NCBI GenBank assembly: GCA_963825315.1
Contig: CAWGST010000002.1
Coordinates: 124,001-188,000 of the forward strand
DNA length: 64,000 bases
Source: DASRLE01 sp963825315
Lineage (GTDB): Bacteria; Verrucomicrobiota; Verrucomicrobiia; Limisphaerales; Palsa-1400
Reading direction: 5' to 3'
Below are positions 27,030-36,380 of this stretch, in pieces; positions within the stretch are counted from its first letter, which is position 1, and the number at the start of each line of letters is the position of its first letter. Position numbers and translations under genes: made by a program. The notes under the pieces are model-generated. The model saw only the letters and a program-made list of their open reading frames with translations. It had not been told where the DNA came from and ran no database searches.

Positions 27030-27172
27030 TGGGATTTAGCTCAATTATTTCAAATTGCAGTGGATGTATCACGAGCCTGGATTTAAATCAATGGCCGTTC
27101 GCGGGCGTCTCATTTGGGGAAACCCCCAACTTGGGTTCGTTCGGCAAAAATAAGTCACATTCTTGCCCGTCG

Positions 27173-27685
27173 TCAGGAAGGAGGCTTTTTCAACGGACGC
27201 AGCCCAAACACAAATTTATTGTAATTGATATACGGGGTCAGTGGCACAGTCACTTCCGCGATTAGCTCACCCCTCGGCCCGGAGCAAAGGGTTCGGGGAG
27301 GGACGCTTCGGGATACGATCGAGCCGGCGGCAACAACCGCGCCTTCACCAATGCGCAGCAAGTTGCTTGACCGGCATAGGATCATCGCGCCCGGTCCGAT
27401 GAAGGCTGCTTTCTCAATGATCACCTTTCCCCGTCCCAGGGTATGGGCCAAAATCAGGACCCTGATGCTGATGGTAGCGTCGGCATGAATTTCCACATTC
27501 TCGGGATATTCGTTCTCCAGGTACGCATCATCCCCTATAAAAACTCGATCATGAATGACTACTCCGCGCAGCCGGTGCAAAAATGGACGGACAGTGAACC
27601 CTCCCGGCGCAATTCGGGCCATCATCGAGAGAACCCGATTAAGAATTCGACGTCCTAAAAACTTTCTGTGAGATGTTTGTGCCAT
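27173..27685 (-). CDS. Left-handed beta-helix acyltransferase (WcaF/serine-acetyltransferase-like)
   Basis: 170 residues. Hexapeptide-like turns are spread through VVIHDRVFIGDDAYLE, VEIHADATISIRVLI, KVIIEKAAFIGPGAMIL and LRIGEGAVVAAGSIVS, followed by SVPPRTLCSGPRGELI. This is the layout of sugar O- or N-acyltransferases. The gene starts 39 bases after the acyl carrier protein gene, so its donor may be the acyl- or aminoacyl-ACP rather than acetyl-CoA (inference). The catalytic His is probably the one in ILAHTLG. Confidence 0.8.
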   Translation of the reverse strand: MAQTSHRKFLGRRILNRVLSMMARIAPGGFTVRPFLHRLRGVVIHDRVFIGDDAYLENEYPENVEIHADATISIRVLILAHTLGRGKVIIEKAAFIGPGAMILCRSSNLLRIGEGAVVAAGSIVSRSVPPRTLCSGPRGELIAEVTVPLTPYINYNKFVFGLRPLKKPPS

Positions 27686-27724
27686 CGTTGGTCAGCGCCC
27701 GGCGGTGCAATTGTCCTGAATCCT

Positions 27725-27955
27725 TCACAGTTGGGCGCCGCATTTGCGAAGCAGCGCCGCGATGGTTTCGAGGTTCTGGAAGTTTTCAGGGACAAGGTCA
27801 ACTCCATCAATGGAGACGCCGTAGGTCTTCTCGATCGCGGCCACGAGCGTCACAATGTCGAAGGAATCCAGCACGCCGTCCGCCACGAAATCCTTGGAGG
27901 TGGTAAAATCAAATTCCGGGCGGATGTCTTTCAATATTTCAGCGACTGTTTTCAT
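27725..27955 (-). CDS. Acyl carrier protein
   Basis: 76 residues. Ser31 in DGVLDSFDIVTL is the phosphopantetheine attachment site (DS followed by hydrophobic residues). The small acidic four-helix pattern is clear. It overlaps the stop of the GNAT gene by ATGA. It probably carries the group activated by the adenylation enzyme encoded just upstream. Confidence 0.92.
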   Translation of the reverse strand: MKTVAEILKDIRPEFDFTTSKDFVADGVLDSFDIVTLVAAIEKTYGVSIDGVDLVPENFQNLETIAALLRKCGAQL

Positions 27956-28779
27956 GCGCGCATTATATCATTTGCCAGAACGCAGTCAACCAATCCGTCC
28001 GGGGCGAAGCCGTAGTGCTCATATTTGGCAATGGCGCTGGCGTTGTCGGCGGCTACCCAGAGGAGAAACCGCCGCACCGCTGGGTGCCCGGCAAAATACC
28101 GATGCATCAGCCCGGAGCCGAACCGCTGCGTCTGGAATTCCGGGGCGACCAGCCAGTAGCGAAGCGTGGATGTCAATCCCTGGGTTTCGAAGAACAGCAA
28201 GCCTGCCAGAGCGCCCCCGCCACGCGCCACCCAAATTTGGCCGCACTCCACAGCCGCCTCGATCTCATAGAGCATGGGAATCTGTCCCACCCGGCAATCA
28301 AACAACCGGAGCAACAGATCCAGGATGGACTGGCAGTCCGCCTTGCCGGCGACACCCACCCGGGATACTGGAGCAACCCCGGCAGACGGTGTCGCGGGTG
28401 TCGCAGCGCGTGCCATGCGGAACAACCGAGTGTGGAGCCGGAATCCGGCGGTTTCAAACAGCCCCGCCATGTTGGCGAGGGCCGGCTCCTGCCCGACGAG
28501 ATCAACGACCACCGGTTCGATTCCAAGCATCGGAAGCGCGTGAAGGGCCTGCTGGAGCGACGCCGGGTTGGCAGCGCAGAAATACAGATGCCAGAAGTCG
28601 CGGTCCTTCCTTAGAAAAAACGCCGCGCCGTCCCTCTGATCGCTGAAGATCTCGCCATGCGTGATCCAGTCTTGAAGTTTGCGTGGCGCGGGGAAGAAAT
28701 TGGAACAATACGCCGGCGCACCGGCCTTGGCCCGGCTGATGGCTTCCGCGACTTCGCTGGCAGATTCAATGGGATGCAT
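27952..28779 (-). CDS. GNAT-family N-acyltransferase between adenylation enzyme and carrier protein
   Basis: 275 residues. The C-terminal half has the GNAT core: IWVARGGGALAGLLFF, TLRYWLVAPEFQTQRFGSGL (motif A region) and VAADNASAIAKYEHYGF. The N-terminal half is a diverged domain that could be a second GNAT. It starts 5 bases after the adenylation gene and overlaps the ACP gene. In this setting it might move the activated acyl/aminoacyl group from the carrier to an amino sugar; that role is inference. Confidence 0.8.
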   Translation of the reverse strand: MHPIESASEVAEAISRAKAGAPAYCSNFFPAPRKLQDWITHGEIFSDQRDGAAFFLRKDRDFWHLYFCAANPASLQQALHALPMLGIEPVVVDLVGQEPALANMAGLFETAGFRLHTRLFRMARAATPATPSAGVAPVSRVGVAGKADCQSILDLLLRLFDCRVGQIPMLYEIEAAVECGQIWVARGGGALAGLLFFETQGLTSTLRYWLVAPEFQTQRFGSGLMHRYFAGHPAVRRFLLWVAADNASAIAKYEHYGFAPDGLVDCVLANDIMRA

Positions 28780-28784
28780 CGCGT

Positions 28785-30308
28785 CTAAGCCGCTCCCAAA
28801 GAAAGCTTCTGGCGGTCAATTTTGCCATTGGGGGTTTTGGGCAGTTGCTCCATCTGGCGAAACACCGTTGGCAGCATGTATTTTGGCACAAACGACAACA
28901 ACTGTTTCCGAATAAAAGCCGGTGTCAGTTCCTTCCCGGCTTCAAAGAACATTTGGATATCCTTTTTCTCGTGGTTGTAGGTAACACAGCAGTTCTTGAC
29001 CCCCTCCACCTGGAAAGCCGCATGCTCGATCTCACCCATCTCAATCCGATACCCGTAATGCTTGATTTGAAAATCCTTTCGTCCCAGGAACATCAACTCT
29101 CCGCGGCTGTTCCGGCTTGCGAGGTCGCCCGTCCGATAAATGATCTCCGGGTAGTGGGGATTCAACGGGTTCTGCACAAACGCCGCCGCGGTCTTTTCCG
29201 GATTGTTCCAATACCCCAATCCCACGCAACTGCCGCGCACGCACACCTCACCCGCCTCCTCGCCTTTGACCAACTCGTCATGCTCATTCAAAATGAGCAG
29301 ATCTGTGTTCCGGCACGCGAATCCCAAAGGGATCCTGTCTGCATCCGTGAACTCCCTGTCAATAATGTAACAGGTGCATTGCACCGTGATCTCCGCCGGC
29401 CCGTAGTTGTTGATGAAGGTGGCATTCGGCACATGCCGCCGCCAATAATTCAGGTGCTTCGCCGGAAGAACCTCGGCTCCAAACAACACCTTTTTAATCG
29501 CCTCAAGCGTGCGCCCCGCCATCAGGTCCTGGTTGGCGATGTTCACCATGATTGTTGACACCCAATAGATGAAGCTCACTTGCTTCTCGGCCAGGAAATC
29601 CACGAGCTTCGCGGGAAAGACCGCGTAGTGGCTTGGAATGAACATCAGCGTCGAGCCCTTCGCAAGGCACATGTTCATCTCCAGAGTGTAAATATCAAAA
29701 AACGCCGGCGCCAGGCTTCCGACGATTTCACTCCCATCGATGGAGAACTTGTCGAAAGCCCAGTCAAGAAAATCAATCGTGTTCCTGTGGCTCAACGCGA
29801 CTCCCTTGGGAACTCCCGTCGAGCCGGACGTGTGAATCACGCACAGCGGATTGGTGTCAATCACCCGCTCCCGCCGCGCGCGCAACACATTTTCATCGTA
29901 GATTTCAACCCCAAAAGCTTCCTCCACCAGCAGCCATTGCCCTTCTGCAACGCCCAAAGAGCGCAGAGCTGCCAACTGCGGTGTGGAGGTGATGATAATG
30001 GCAGCCGCGAGGTTCGTGAGAATGCTCTTCAGGCGCTCTGGAGGCGAGTTGATGTCCAGGTTGGCGTAGCAGTTGCCGCTGTAGAGGACGCCCAGATCCG
30101 CGATGATAACCGCGGCGCTTTTGGGCAGGAACACAGCGATGGGTTGATTGAAGGCCGCAGTGCGCTGGAGGATGAGCGCGGCGCAGTTCTTGGCGAAGCG
30201 CTCAAGCTCCGCAAAAGTGTAACTGCGGTCATGGTCCACAACGGCAGTCTTGCCCGGGCATTTCGCCAAGGCGCCTTGCTCGAAGTATTCCAATACGTTG
30301 ATTTGCAT
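28785..30308 (-). CDS. Amino-acid adenylation enzyme, stand-alone (DltA-like AMP-binding ligase)
   Basis: 507 residues. The adenylate-forming core motifs are all visible: A3 HTSGSTGVPKGVALSHRN, A5 NNYGPAEITVQ, A7 YRTGDLASRNSRGELMFLGR, A8 KHYGYRIEMGEIE and A10 LPKTPNGKIDRQKL. The A4 region PAFFDIYTLEMNM keeps the Asp that binds the amino group in amino-acid-activating members, so an amino acid is a plausible substrate (inference). There is no condensation domain or fused carrier; the partner is the ACP at 27725-27955. An exosortase-system acyl-CoA ligase is the main alternative. Confidence 0.88.
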   Translation of the reverse strand: MQINVLEYFEQGALAKCPGKTAVVDHDRSYTFAELERFAKNCAALILQRTAAFNQPIAVFLPKSAAVIIADLGVLYSGNCYANLDINSPPERLKSILTNLAAAIIITSTPQLAALRSLGVAEGQWLLVEEAFGVEIYDENVLRARRERVIDTNPLCVIHTSGSTGVPKGVALSHRNTIDFLDWAFDKFSIDGSEIVGSLAPAFFDIYTLEMNMCLAKGSTLMFIPSHYAVFPAKLVDFLAEKQVSFIYWVSTIMVNIANQDLMAGRTLEAIKKVLFGAEVLPAKHLNYWRRHVPNATFINNYGPAEITVQCTCYIIDREFTDADRIPLGFACRNTDLLILNEHDELVKGEEAGEVCVRGSCVGLGYWNNPEKTAAAFVQNPLNPHYPEIIYRTGDLASRNSRGELMFLGRKDFQIKHYGYRIEMGEIEHAAFQVEGVKNCCVTYNHEKKDIQMFFEAGKELTPAFIRKQLLSFVPKYMLPTVFRQMEQLPKTPNGKIDRQKLSLGAA

Positions 30309-30374
30309 AAATTGCCTGCTTTTTATTATGAGCGGCAGGAATTCTTAATCGGTTGTCAGATTGTTGTAAAGGCC

Positions 30375-31124
30375 TCATTGGCCCGCTTTGGCCGGGTTTG
30401 AGGGATGAAAGAGAAGTCTGGCATAAAGGTAGGCTATACTCTCGCCGATGACTTCACGAACGCCCTCGCTCGTGCGCCACCATCGTTTCGCGTCATATTC
30501 GTGATCGTCCAGGGCAATCATGCCAATCTTTACCCCCTCCCCAAACGCTTTCTGGTACATCAAGCGCGAGCGGCGCGAATGAGGCCCCAAGGTCGCCACG
30601 TCCAATGCTTTAATCTCCATCCCGCCCTCTTTCAACCATTGTTTGACCGTCAGGGCGGAGTGAAACGTGCGATCTTTACTAGCCACATTGGGAAACAGCG
30701 TCGAGAGCTTCTCCTTGGGCACACCGTCGGCGACCAACATTCGGGCCATGTAATCACCCGAGTAACGGCCCGACTCATATTGGTCGCCTGTTTCGAGAAC
30801 CGGTCGAATCAGCACCACACGCTGATAACCGCCATGCAAGAATTCCGAGGAGGCCTGCCGCATCGTATTGGGTGGAGACCACCCTTCAATGACCAGCAAA
30901 TCCGCCGGCACGCGATCCGTCACCGTCAGAAACGGATACGCTCCATATCGCACCGCAGCCAGCAACCCCACAATAAGAACAAGCGCCAGCAACCAGCCGC
31001 GCCCGGATAACATCCAACATTCCCGGCGACACAACAGGCCGCCCAAGGCTGCCCGGCGCTCGCGACACGAACGACCGTCCTGCGTTGGGGAGGAATTCAA
31101 AGCGGAAATGCTCTTCCCGTCCAT
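30375..31124 (-). CDS. YdcF/ElyC/SanA-like DUF218 membrane protein
   Basis: 249 residues from ATG 31124, 4 bases after the flippase stop; ATG 31013 (MLSGRGW) would place the membrane helix LLALVLIVGLLAAVRYG right at the N-terminus. The rest has the DUF218 pattern: ADLLVIEGWSP, GYQRVVLIRP, TFHSALTVKQWL and VATLGPHSRRSRLMYQKAFG. Family members act in cell-envelope carbohydrate metabolism with unclear chemistry. Common in exopolysaccharide loci. Confidence 0.75.
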   Translation of the reverse strand: MDGKSISALNSSPTQDGRSCRERRAALGGLLCRRECWMLSGRGWLLALVLIVGLLAAVRYGAYPFLTVTDRVPADLLVIEGWSPPNTMRQASSEFLHGGYQRVVLIRPVLETGDQYESGRYSGDYMARMLVADGVPKEKLSTLFPNVASKDRTFHSALTVKQWLKEGGMEIKALDVATLGPHSRRSRLMYQKAFGEGVKIGMIALDDHEYDAKRWWRTSEGVREVIGESIAYLYARLLFHPSNPAKAGQ

Positions 31125-31128
31125 ACCG

Positions 31129-32688
31129 TCACTTGGCCGCGGCTTTCTTGATCATATTGGCCAGAAAACCGGACACTTCTCGAACGACTCTCTGCGCCGT
31201 CTGACGCTGATGGGGCAAAACCATAATGAGGATCAGACCTGCCGCCAGACTCACCGGCACGCCGATGCAGAGTTGGAGAATCGGGGCCATTTTTGCGGCG
31301 GCCAGACTAGTTCCATACGCCGCGCCACAAGCAACCACCCACACCGGCGCCTGTCTTAGCAATACACGCCACAAATCTGTGGTGCGGACAGGCCCGGAAC
31401 GGCCCACGATATAATACTGCGCCGGCAAACGAACCAGCAGTCCACCCAGCGAAAACGCCAGAGCCACGCCTGTCACCCCATATATCAGACCGACCGCGTA
31501 CGAGGCCGCGGAAACAAAGGAAATCATCAGGCCCGTCCAGAGAATATCCCGATTCCGTCCCTGCGTGGTCAACAGCCACAAGGATGCCCCGGCAGCCGCA
31601 AAGTAAATGGCGGCGATGGACAAAGCGGCGAAAATGGGCACCACTTCCTGCCATCGTGGCCCCAGCAGAGCCAGCACCAAAGGCCGCGCCAATCCCAGGA
31701 ACAAACCCGCTATCAGAAAGCTCGCCAGCACCAGCGCGTCGTAAATTTGCAGAAACGTGCGGCGGTATCGCTCCGGCTGGTCTTGCAAACGCGACAACAC
31801 CGGCACAAAGACCATGTCAAACGGAATGAGAAACTGATCCAATGGCCGCATGAGCAGTGCCATGCCGCGGGTGTACAATCCCAGCGGCCCCGCCCCGTAA
31901 AACCGGCCAATCAAGATCGAATCCATGCTACCGCTGACGCGCCGCATTAACGTGGAGGCCGTCAGGCTGGCCCCAAAATGAATCATGGATCGGGTGCCGA
32001 CGCCGACCTTGTAGAACTGTGGGCGCCATCCTGACATGATCCACGCCATGCCCAACTCTCCCAGGGAGGCGCCCAATTGCGAACCGACCAGCGACCAATA
32101 GCCATAGCCCGCCCACGCCATGCCCACGCCAACAATCAAGCCCAAGGTTACGGAGCCGATGTCAACGCAGGCCATGGCCTTGAAGCGCATCTGCCGGTTG
32201 AGCAAAGCCAGATGTTGCACCGCCGAACCGCTCAGGAGAAAGGTGCTGGAAAGGATGATGGTAATCAGAACCAAACGGGAATCGCGGTAAAACCAGGCCA
32301 TGACAGGCGACAACGCGGCGCCACAGACGGCAGCCACCAGGCCCAGCAAGACATTAATCCAAAAGAGATTTGAGACCTGCGCGTGGGTGATCTTGCTCTG
32401 CTGCACAGTAGCAGTGGACAATCCGGCCTCGCGAAACATGCGCAGGAACGAAGTCAGCGTCCCGACCATCGCCACCAGTCCGAAGTCCTCCTTCGAGAGC
32501 AATCTGGCCAGGATGACCGTCGAGATCATGTAGAGGCCAAACTTGGCCGCTTGCGCCACCGCCGTCACCAACCCGCCGGAAATGGCCCGGCCCCCGAGAT
32601 TGGACAGCAGGTGGTCGGTGCAAAAATGCCCGTCGGGTCCGCCATCCGCCTTGGAAGCCGGGTTGGTTAAGTTAGCGGGATTCATCAA
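31129..32688 (-). CDS. Wzx-like oligosaccharide flippase
   Basis: 519 residues with about 12-14 membrane segments. The N-terminal segment is GLYMISTVILARLLSKEDFGLVAM (quoted in part), typical of the PST/MATE-like polysaccharide exporter family, followed by FREAGLSTATVQQSK and WINVLLGLVAAVCGAALS. It flips the lipid-linked repeat unit across the inner membrane. The start overlaps the beta-helix gene stop (ATGA). It pairs functionally with the polymerase at 41318-42727. Confidence 0.92.
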   Translation of the reverse strand: MMNPANLTNPASKADGGPDGHFCTDHLLSNLGGRAISGGLVTAVAQAAKFGLYMISTVILARLLSKEDFGLVAMVGTLTSFLRMFREAGLSTATVQQSKITHAQVSNLFWINVLLGLVAAVCGAALSPVMAWFYRDSRLVLITIILSSTFLLSGSAVQHLALLNRQMRFKAMACVDIGSVTLGLIVGVGMAWAGYGYWSLVGSQLGASLGELGMAWIMSGWRPQFYKVGVGTRSMIHFGASLTASTLMRRVSGSMDSILIGRFYGAGPLGLYTRGMALLMRPLDQFLIPFDMVFVPVLSRLQDQPERYRRTFLQIYDALVLASFLIAGLFLGLARPLVLALLGPRWQEVVPIFAALSIAAIYFAAAGASLWLLTTQGRNRDILWTGLMISFVSAASYAVGLIYGVTGVALAFSLGGLLVRLPAQYYIVGRSGPVRTTDLWRVLLRQAPVWVVACGAAYGTSLAAAKMAPILQLCIGVPVSLAAGLILIMVLPHQRQTAQRVVREVSGFLANMIKKAAAK

Positions 32689-34565
32689 GGAAATGGCGGA
32701 GCCGAATTTACGGTCGCGGAAGACGTGGCCGCCAAAACCCTGTCCGCGTTGAGCGCATAAGCCCGCGCCTGCACGACATTGTTCGTGCCGGAAATTATGG
32801 CGCTCACGCTCACCCTGGGCGCCGGAGCCGCGTTGCCGACCTCGATGCCATCCACATAAAACCGGACGATCCGCACCTTGTTTGGATTCGTGACGGCGGC
32901 TGTCAGCGTCGTTGTCCCCGATATGTTCGCAAAGTTCCGCGGGGCAGTAAGGGTGATTCCGTAGCTGTAGCCCTCTGGCGAATAGTTGAATGCGCCAATG
33001 TCCTGCGTGCCATCCAGGAACACACCATCCCCTTTTTGATAGGAAATATTTGTTGAGAGCCTAAGCGTGTTCAGCCCGTAGTCGATGTGAGTGATCGTCG
33101 CTCCCGTATTTGCGCCGATCCACACCACATCGCCCGTCACGTCGGTGATTCCCCAGCCATCGGTGAAAAATCCGGCGTCCGCCACGGCAATGACATTTGT
33201 CATTATGCCCCCGGCGGTGGTCTTGGTCTGCGGCCGCGCCTTGTTTCGCGCGGGGGAACTGATCGTCAAATGCGTGTCGAATGTGGAAAAGGAAGCAAAC
33301 CGGGGGTCCCTGTTGATGATGTCAGGCCCGGATGACTTGGGGATGGACGGGCCGCTTTCGTAAGTAAGATTATGGTTGATCACCGATAACATCGGGGGAT
33401 GGGTATTGATCGCGTCTTCGGTCAGTGACCCGAAAATCGTGCCGCGACTGGGAATGGACGCCTGGACGTATATGTCGTTGATCCCGACGAAGTTGGTCGG
33501 CAGGACCGTTCCTCTTTTAGCATAGTTCGTGCTTGCTTCGGTGCAAAAATCATTTTGTTTGCGTCCGTTGACCGCACCGCCGACGACCGCCCAGGTGTTG
33601 TTGTAATCCCGCACGTTGGGCACATCATCAACGAGACCAACAAGTCCACCTGTATAAAGAGCAACATTTTTTCGCACTGTAAAATCGGTAATTGTGAAGA
33701 TATTGGCTGGAGAGGCGTTTTGCAAAATGTAAACATGCCCATTGGGGTTGGAATTGGAAATCATCAGGTTGCGCTCCCAAAGGTTGTGGTCAAAGTTGGG
33801 AAGAACATGCGGATCGTCCCAGGTCTGCATCCCATCCGTGTGCGGCTGGCTGGAGAAATGGGAGTATTCAGTATCGTGGAAATAGTTATTCCGAACGATG
33901 TTATGCTTCCCGAAAAGCCGGATGAAGTCGTCGCTAATTGACATATCGTTATATTCCACAAGGTTATTGGTGCCGACGAGGGTGACGTTGACGGCTGGAA
34001 CCGCGTAGCCCGGGCAAAGGCCGGCACGGTAAAAGCGGTTCGACCGGATCAATCCATAGCTGGAGTAGTTATTGCTGCGAAATGCGTCGCAGGAAACCAC
34101 AGCGTGACGAGCATGGATCGAGTCGAAATAGTTGTCGAGGATTTTGAAGCACATACAACGATTGAGGCTTATCCCATCGCAATAATAGTTGGTCGATGGA
34201 TGATGGAAATGAAACCCGATCACCGCCCAGTTGCTCTTGCCGGTGAAGTCGAAACCGCGAATAACGGGATAACCGTCGCCCTTGTAAGTGATATGCGTTC
34301 CGGCGGAGCCGCTATGGGCGGGCGTCACCCTCTCGTCATAGGTGCCAGCGGTGACGTGAATGAAGTCATTGTTCCGTGCCACCGATGCGGCCTTGCCGAC
34401 GGTAAGCCAGGGCAATTCCCGCGTGCCGGGATTGCTGTTGTTACCGTTGGTGGCAACCCAATACTGGGCGCCTCCGGCCACGGAGCACGTCACCAGAAAA
34501 AGGGCAAGAGCTTTGATAATCTTAAAAGCTGAGTTTAGCGTAATGCCTCCGGACCGACCGATCAT
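32685..34565 (-). CDS. Secreted parallel beta-helix protein with C-terminal Ig-like domain (paralogue 1)
   Basis: 626 residues. Signal peptide (IIKALALFLVTCSVAGGA), then AQYWVATNGNNSNPG and PWLTVGKAA, the DUF1565/pectate-lyase-like start. A long array of short beta turns with many Asn follows (NNLVEYNDMS, KHNIVRNNYFHD). The C-terminal 90 residues form an Ig-like module (TLTAPRNFANISGTTTLTAA, VRIVRFYVDGIEVGN). It probably binds or cleaves a polysaccharide outside the cell; no catalytic residues can be named. It is a clear paralogue of the protein at 36381-38291 and has no sorting tail. Confidence 0.85.
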   Translation of the reverse strand: MIGRSGGITLNSAFKIIKALALFLVTCSVAGGAQYWVATNGNNSNPGTRELPWLTVGKAASVARNNDFIHVTAGTYDERVTPAHSGSAGTHITYKGDGYPVIRGFDFTGKSNWAVIGFHFHHPSTNYYCDGISLNRCMCFKILDNYFDSIHARHAVVSCDAFRSNNYSSYGLIRSNRFYRAGLCPGYAVPAVNVTLVGTNNLVEYNDMSISDDFIRLFGKHNIVRNNYFHDTEYSHFSSQPHTDGMQTWDDPHVLPNFDHNLWERNLMISNSNPNGHVYILQNASPANIFTITDFTVRKNVALYTGGLVGLVDDVPNVRDYNNTWAVVGGAVNGRKQNDFCTEASTNYAKRGTVLPTNFVGINDIYVQASIPSRGTIFGSLTEDAINTHPPMLSVINHNLTYESGPSIPKSSGPDIINRDPRFASFSTFDTHLTISSPARNKARPQTKTTAGGIMTNVIAVADAGFFTDGWGITDVTGDVVWIGANTGATITHIDYGLNTLRLSTNISYQKGDGVFLDGTQDIGAFNYSPEGYSYGITLTAPRNFANISGTTTLTAAVTNPNKVRIVRFYVDGIEVGNAAPAPRVSVSAIISGTNNVVQARAYALNADRVLAATSSATVNSAPPFP

Positions 34566-34622
34566 TTTCGGACTACGACCAACACGTTCGAAGCAGCAAG
34601 CTGTTAATGAGACGGCTTCATG

Positions 34623-36287
34623 CTATGGGCGATTTCGGAAACGTCCGGCCAACGGGGCAAAACGGTCTCGAGCTTCGCAAAACAACCTCCGGCAAAAAGC
34701 CCAGGGTTTCGGTTTTGGAACTTTGACCGAATTCCAATCAATGGCTTCTGGATGAAGAGAAGATATTTCGACCGTGCTGCCCGGCTCCAGGGGCAATGAT
34801 TCTCCCGCATAACTTTCAATGCTGTCAGCTTTGCCTCCTTGAACGCAAAGACGCAGCGCCTCAGCCCGTCCGTTGATTGACCAGGGACGTTCTACTGAAA
34901 TGGAATGACATTCCGCCGGAACAGTCACATTCAAGAGTCTGGAATAGGCCCGCACCCGAAAAAGGCCACCCTGCCTCTGAGTTTGGTAATTGTGGCGCGC
35001 GATTCCACTCATTGGCATCCACTGCGCATTTCCCAGCGCATTGATGGAACCCGCCACTTCCTCCAGAATTCCCAAGCCTGCGGACACGTCTTCATGGTGG
35101 CCGTAAGGAAGGATTGGCATGTGCAGATAAGCGGCCAAATGAATCGCGGCGTAACACCGGTTGGTTTTGAAGCGAAAGCGAGGAAGAACGGGCAAGCCCG
35201 CAACGACCTCAGAAACCCGCAGTCCCAAGGCATGAGACCACGGTTTCTTCGCATTGGCTTCATACAGACTGGGAATGGCGGTGGACACGGCTTCAAATCC
35301 AAGCTTTGCCAAGGCGTCAAAGACTTCCTCGCAGCAGAAACCATGCGGCGGGGCCATCACCCGGCAAATTCCCGTCTTCGCAACTCTTTCTGCGCGTCCA
35401 ATCCGTTTCAACGCCTGGGTCATGGACGCGATCGCCTTCTCCTGGGAACCGAAGGACATCAATTCGCAATGAAGATGGTCATTGCCATGCGTCAAAAGTG
35501 ATAACTGCCCGGGATTCTTCCTAAAAAAATCCGCCGCCCGCCTTCGAATCAGCCAGGCATCCAAAGGCACCGTGGCAAAGGCGACATGGTAGCGCGAGGA
35601 CCGCGCGCTGGCCGCCAATTGCTTGAAATTCAACCAGCCGTAATGATCCGCGTGCAAATTCGGATCGTCAAACTGAAAGCAGGCCTTTGGCCCTGAAGAA
35701 CGCCACTTCTCCTCCCCGGTGATGCGCCGAAGAAAGTCCATTAAGGGAAGCAACCGGATGAAATTGCGAGAATGAAAATAATTGTAGAGGTAACCGTCGC
35801 TCTTGACCGCCGGAAGCGGCATTGCGCACAAGTCGCGTTCACTGGAGCCATTTCGACGACGAACCCACAACGGCTCCTCTCCCAGGCGGACCATGATCAC
35901 GTCCCCTTCCCGCAGGCCGGGCATCGCGCCCTGGCGAATATCCTCTTGACGAAACTGACGCGAACGAAATTCTTTCGGAACCTCCGCGCTTTGGCCGAAT
36001 TGGACTTCGGCAGATGCAAAAGAACGGTCGCCGGAAGACTCGCAGGGAAGATGCAGTGAAGGCAATTCCAGCGGGCTTTCCTCCAAAATTCCGCCCCAAG
36101 CGATCACCGCATCGAGGCCCTTTATTTCGTGGGCCTTTCGGTGTTCGAAACAGACAGGCATGATCTGTTCGAGCCATTCGAATAGCCGGAGGTCCAGGCG
36201 ATCCGGCAGATTCGACGGAAAGGCCACCAGCCCTATCGTCTTCCGTGCCGAAGCCGAAGCGCCGCATCGAGGAGTGTCCATTCCCAT
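34623..36287 (-). CDS. Polysaccharide-deacetylase-fold protein (DUF2334-like)
   Basis: 554 residues. The central part has features of the deacetylase/NodB barrel: KACFQFDDPNLHADHYGW with a metal-type FDD, SLLTHGNDHLHCEL and VMAPPHGFC. The C-terminal 100 residues look like a beta-sandwich. There is no signal peptide, and the N-terminal 180 residues are not recognisable. It is much longer than simple NodB proteins. It is placed between the two beta-helix genes and preceded by a vestige of a third beta-helix start. Enzymatic activity is uncertain. Confidence 0.7.
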   Translation of the reverse strand: MGMDTPRCGASASARKTIGLVAFPSNLPDRLDLRLFEWLEQIMPVCFEHRKAHEIKGLDAVIAWGGILEESPLELPSLHLPCESSGDRSFASAEVQFGQSAEVPKEFRSRQFRQEDIRQGAMPGLREGDVIMVRLGEEPLWVRRRNGSSERDLCAMPLPAVKSDGYLYNYFHSRNFIRLLPLMDFLRRITGEEKWRSSGPKACFQFDDPNLHADHYGWLNFKQLAASARSSRYHVAFATVPLDAWLIRRRAADFFRKNPGQLSLLTHGNDHLHCELMSFGSQEKAIASMTQALKRIGRAERVAKTGICRVMAPPHGFCCEEVFDALAKLGFEAVSTAIPSLYEANAKKPWSHALGLRVSEVVAGLPVLPRFRFKTNRCYAAIHLAAYLHMPILPYGHHEDVSAGLGILEEVAGSINALGNAQWMPMSGIARHNYQTQRQGGLFRVRAYSRLLNVTVPAECHSISVERPWSINGRAEALRLCVQGGKADSIESYAGESLPLEPGSTVEISSLHPEAIDWNSVKVPKPKPWAFCRRLFCEARDRFAPLAGRFRNRP

Positions 36288-36297
36288 GGCAGGGCGA

Positions 36298-36362
36298 GAG
36301 TTTTGATGGTTTTAAAAGCCGAATTCAGCTCAATCCCTCCGGACCGGCCGGTCATTTTCGGA
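36298..36362 (-). repeat. Vestigial 5' end of a third beta-helix gene
   Basis: These 65 bases match 34508-34572, the start of beta-helix paralogue 1, at 53 positions (about 82 percent). Translated from ATG 36355 they read MTGRSGGIELNSAFKTIKTL against MIGRSGGITLNSAFKIIKAL in the paralogue, and then run into the start of the deacetylase-like gene. This is a leftover of duplication or recombination. Confidence 0.8.
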
Positions 36363-36380
36363 GCAGACCCTGGCTTTGAA

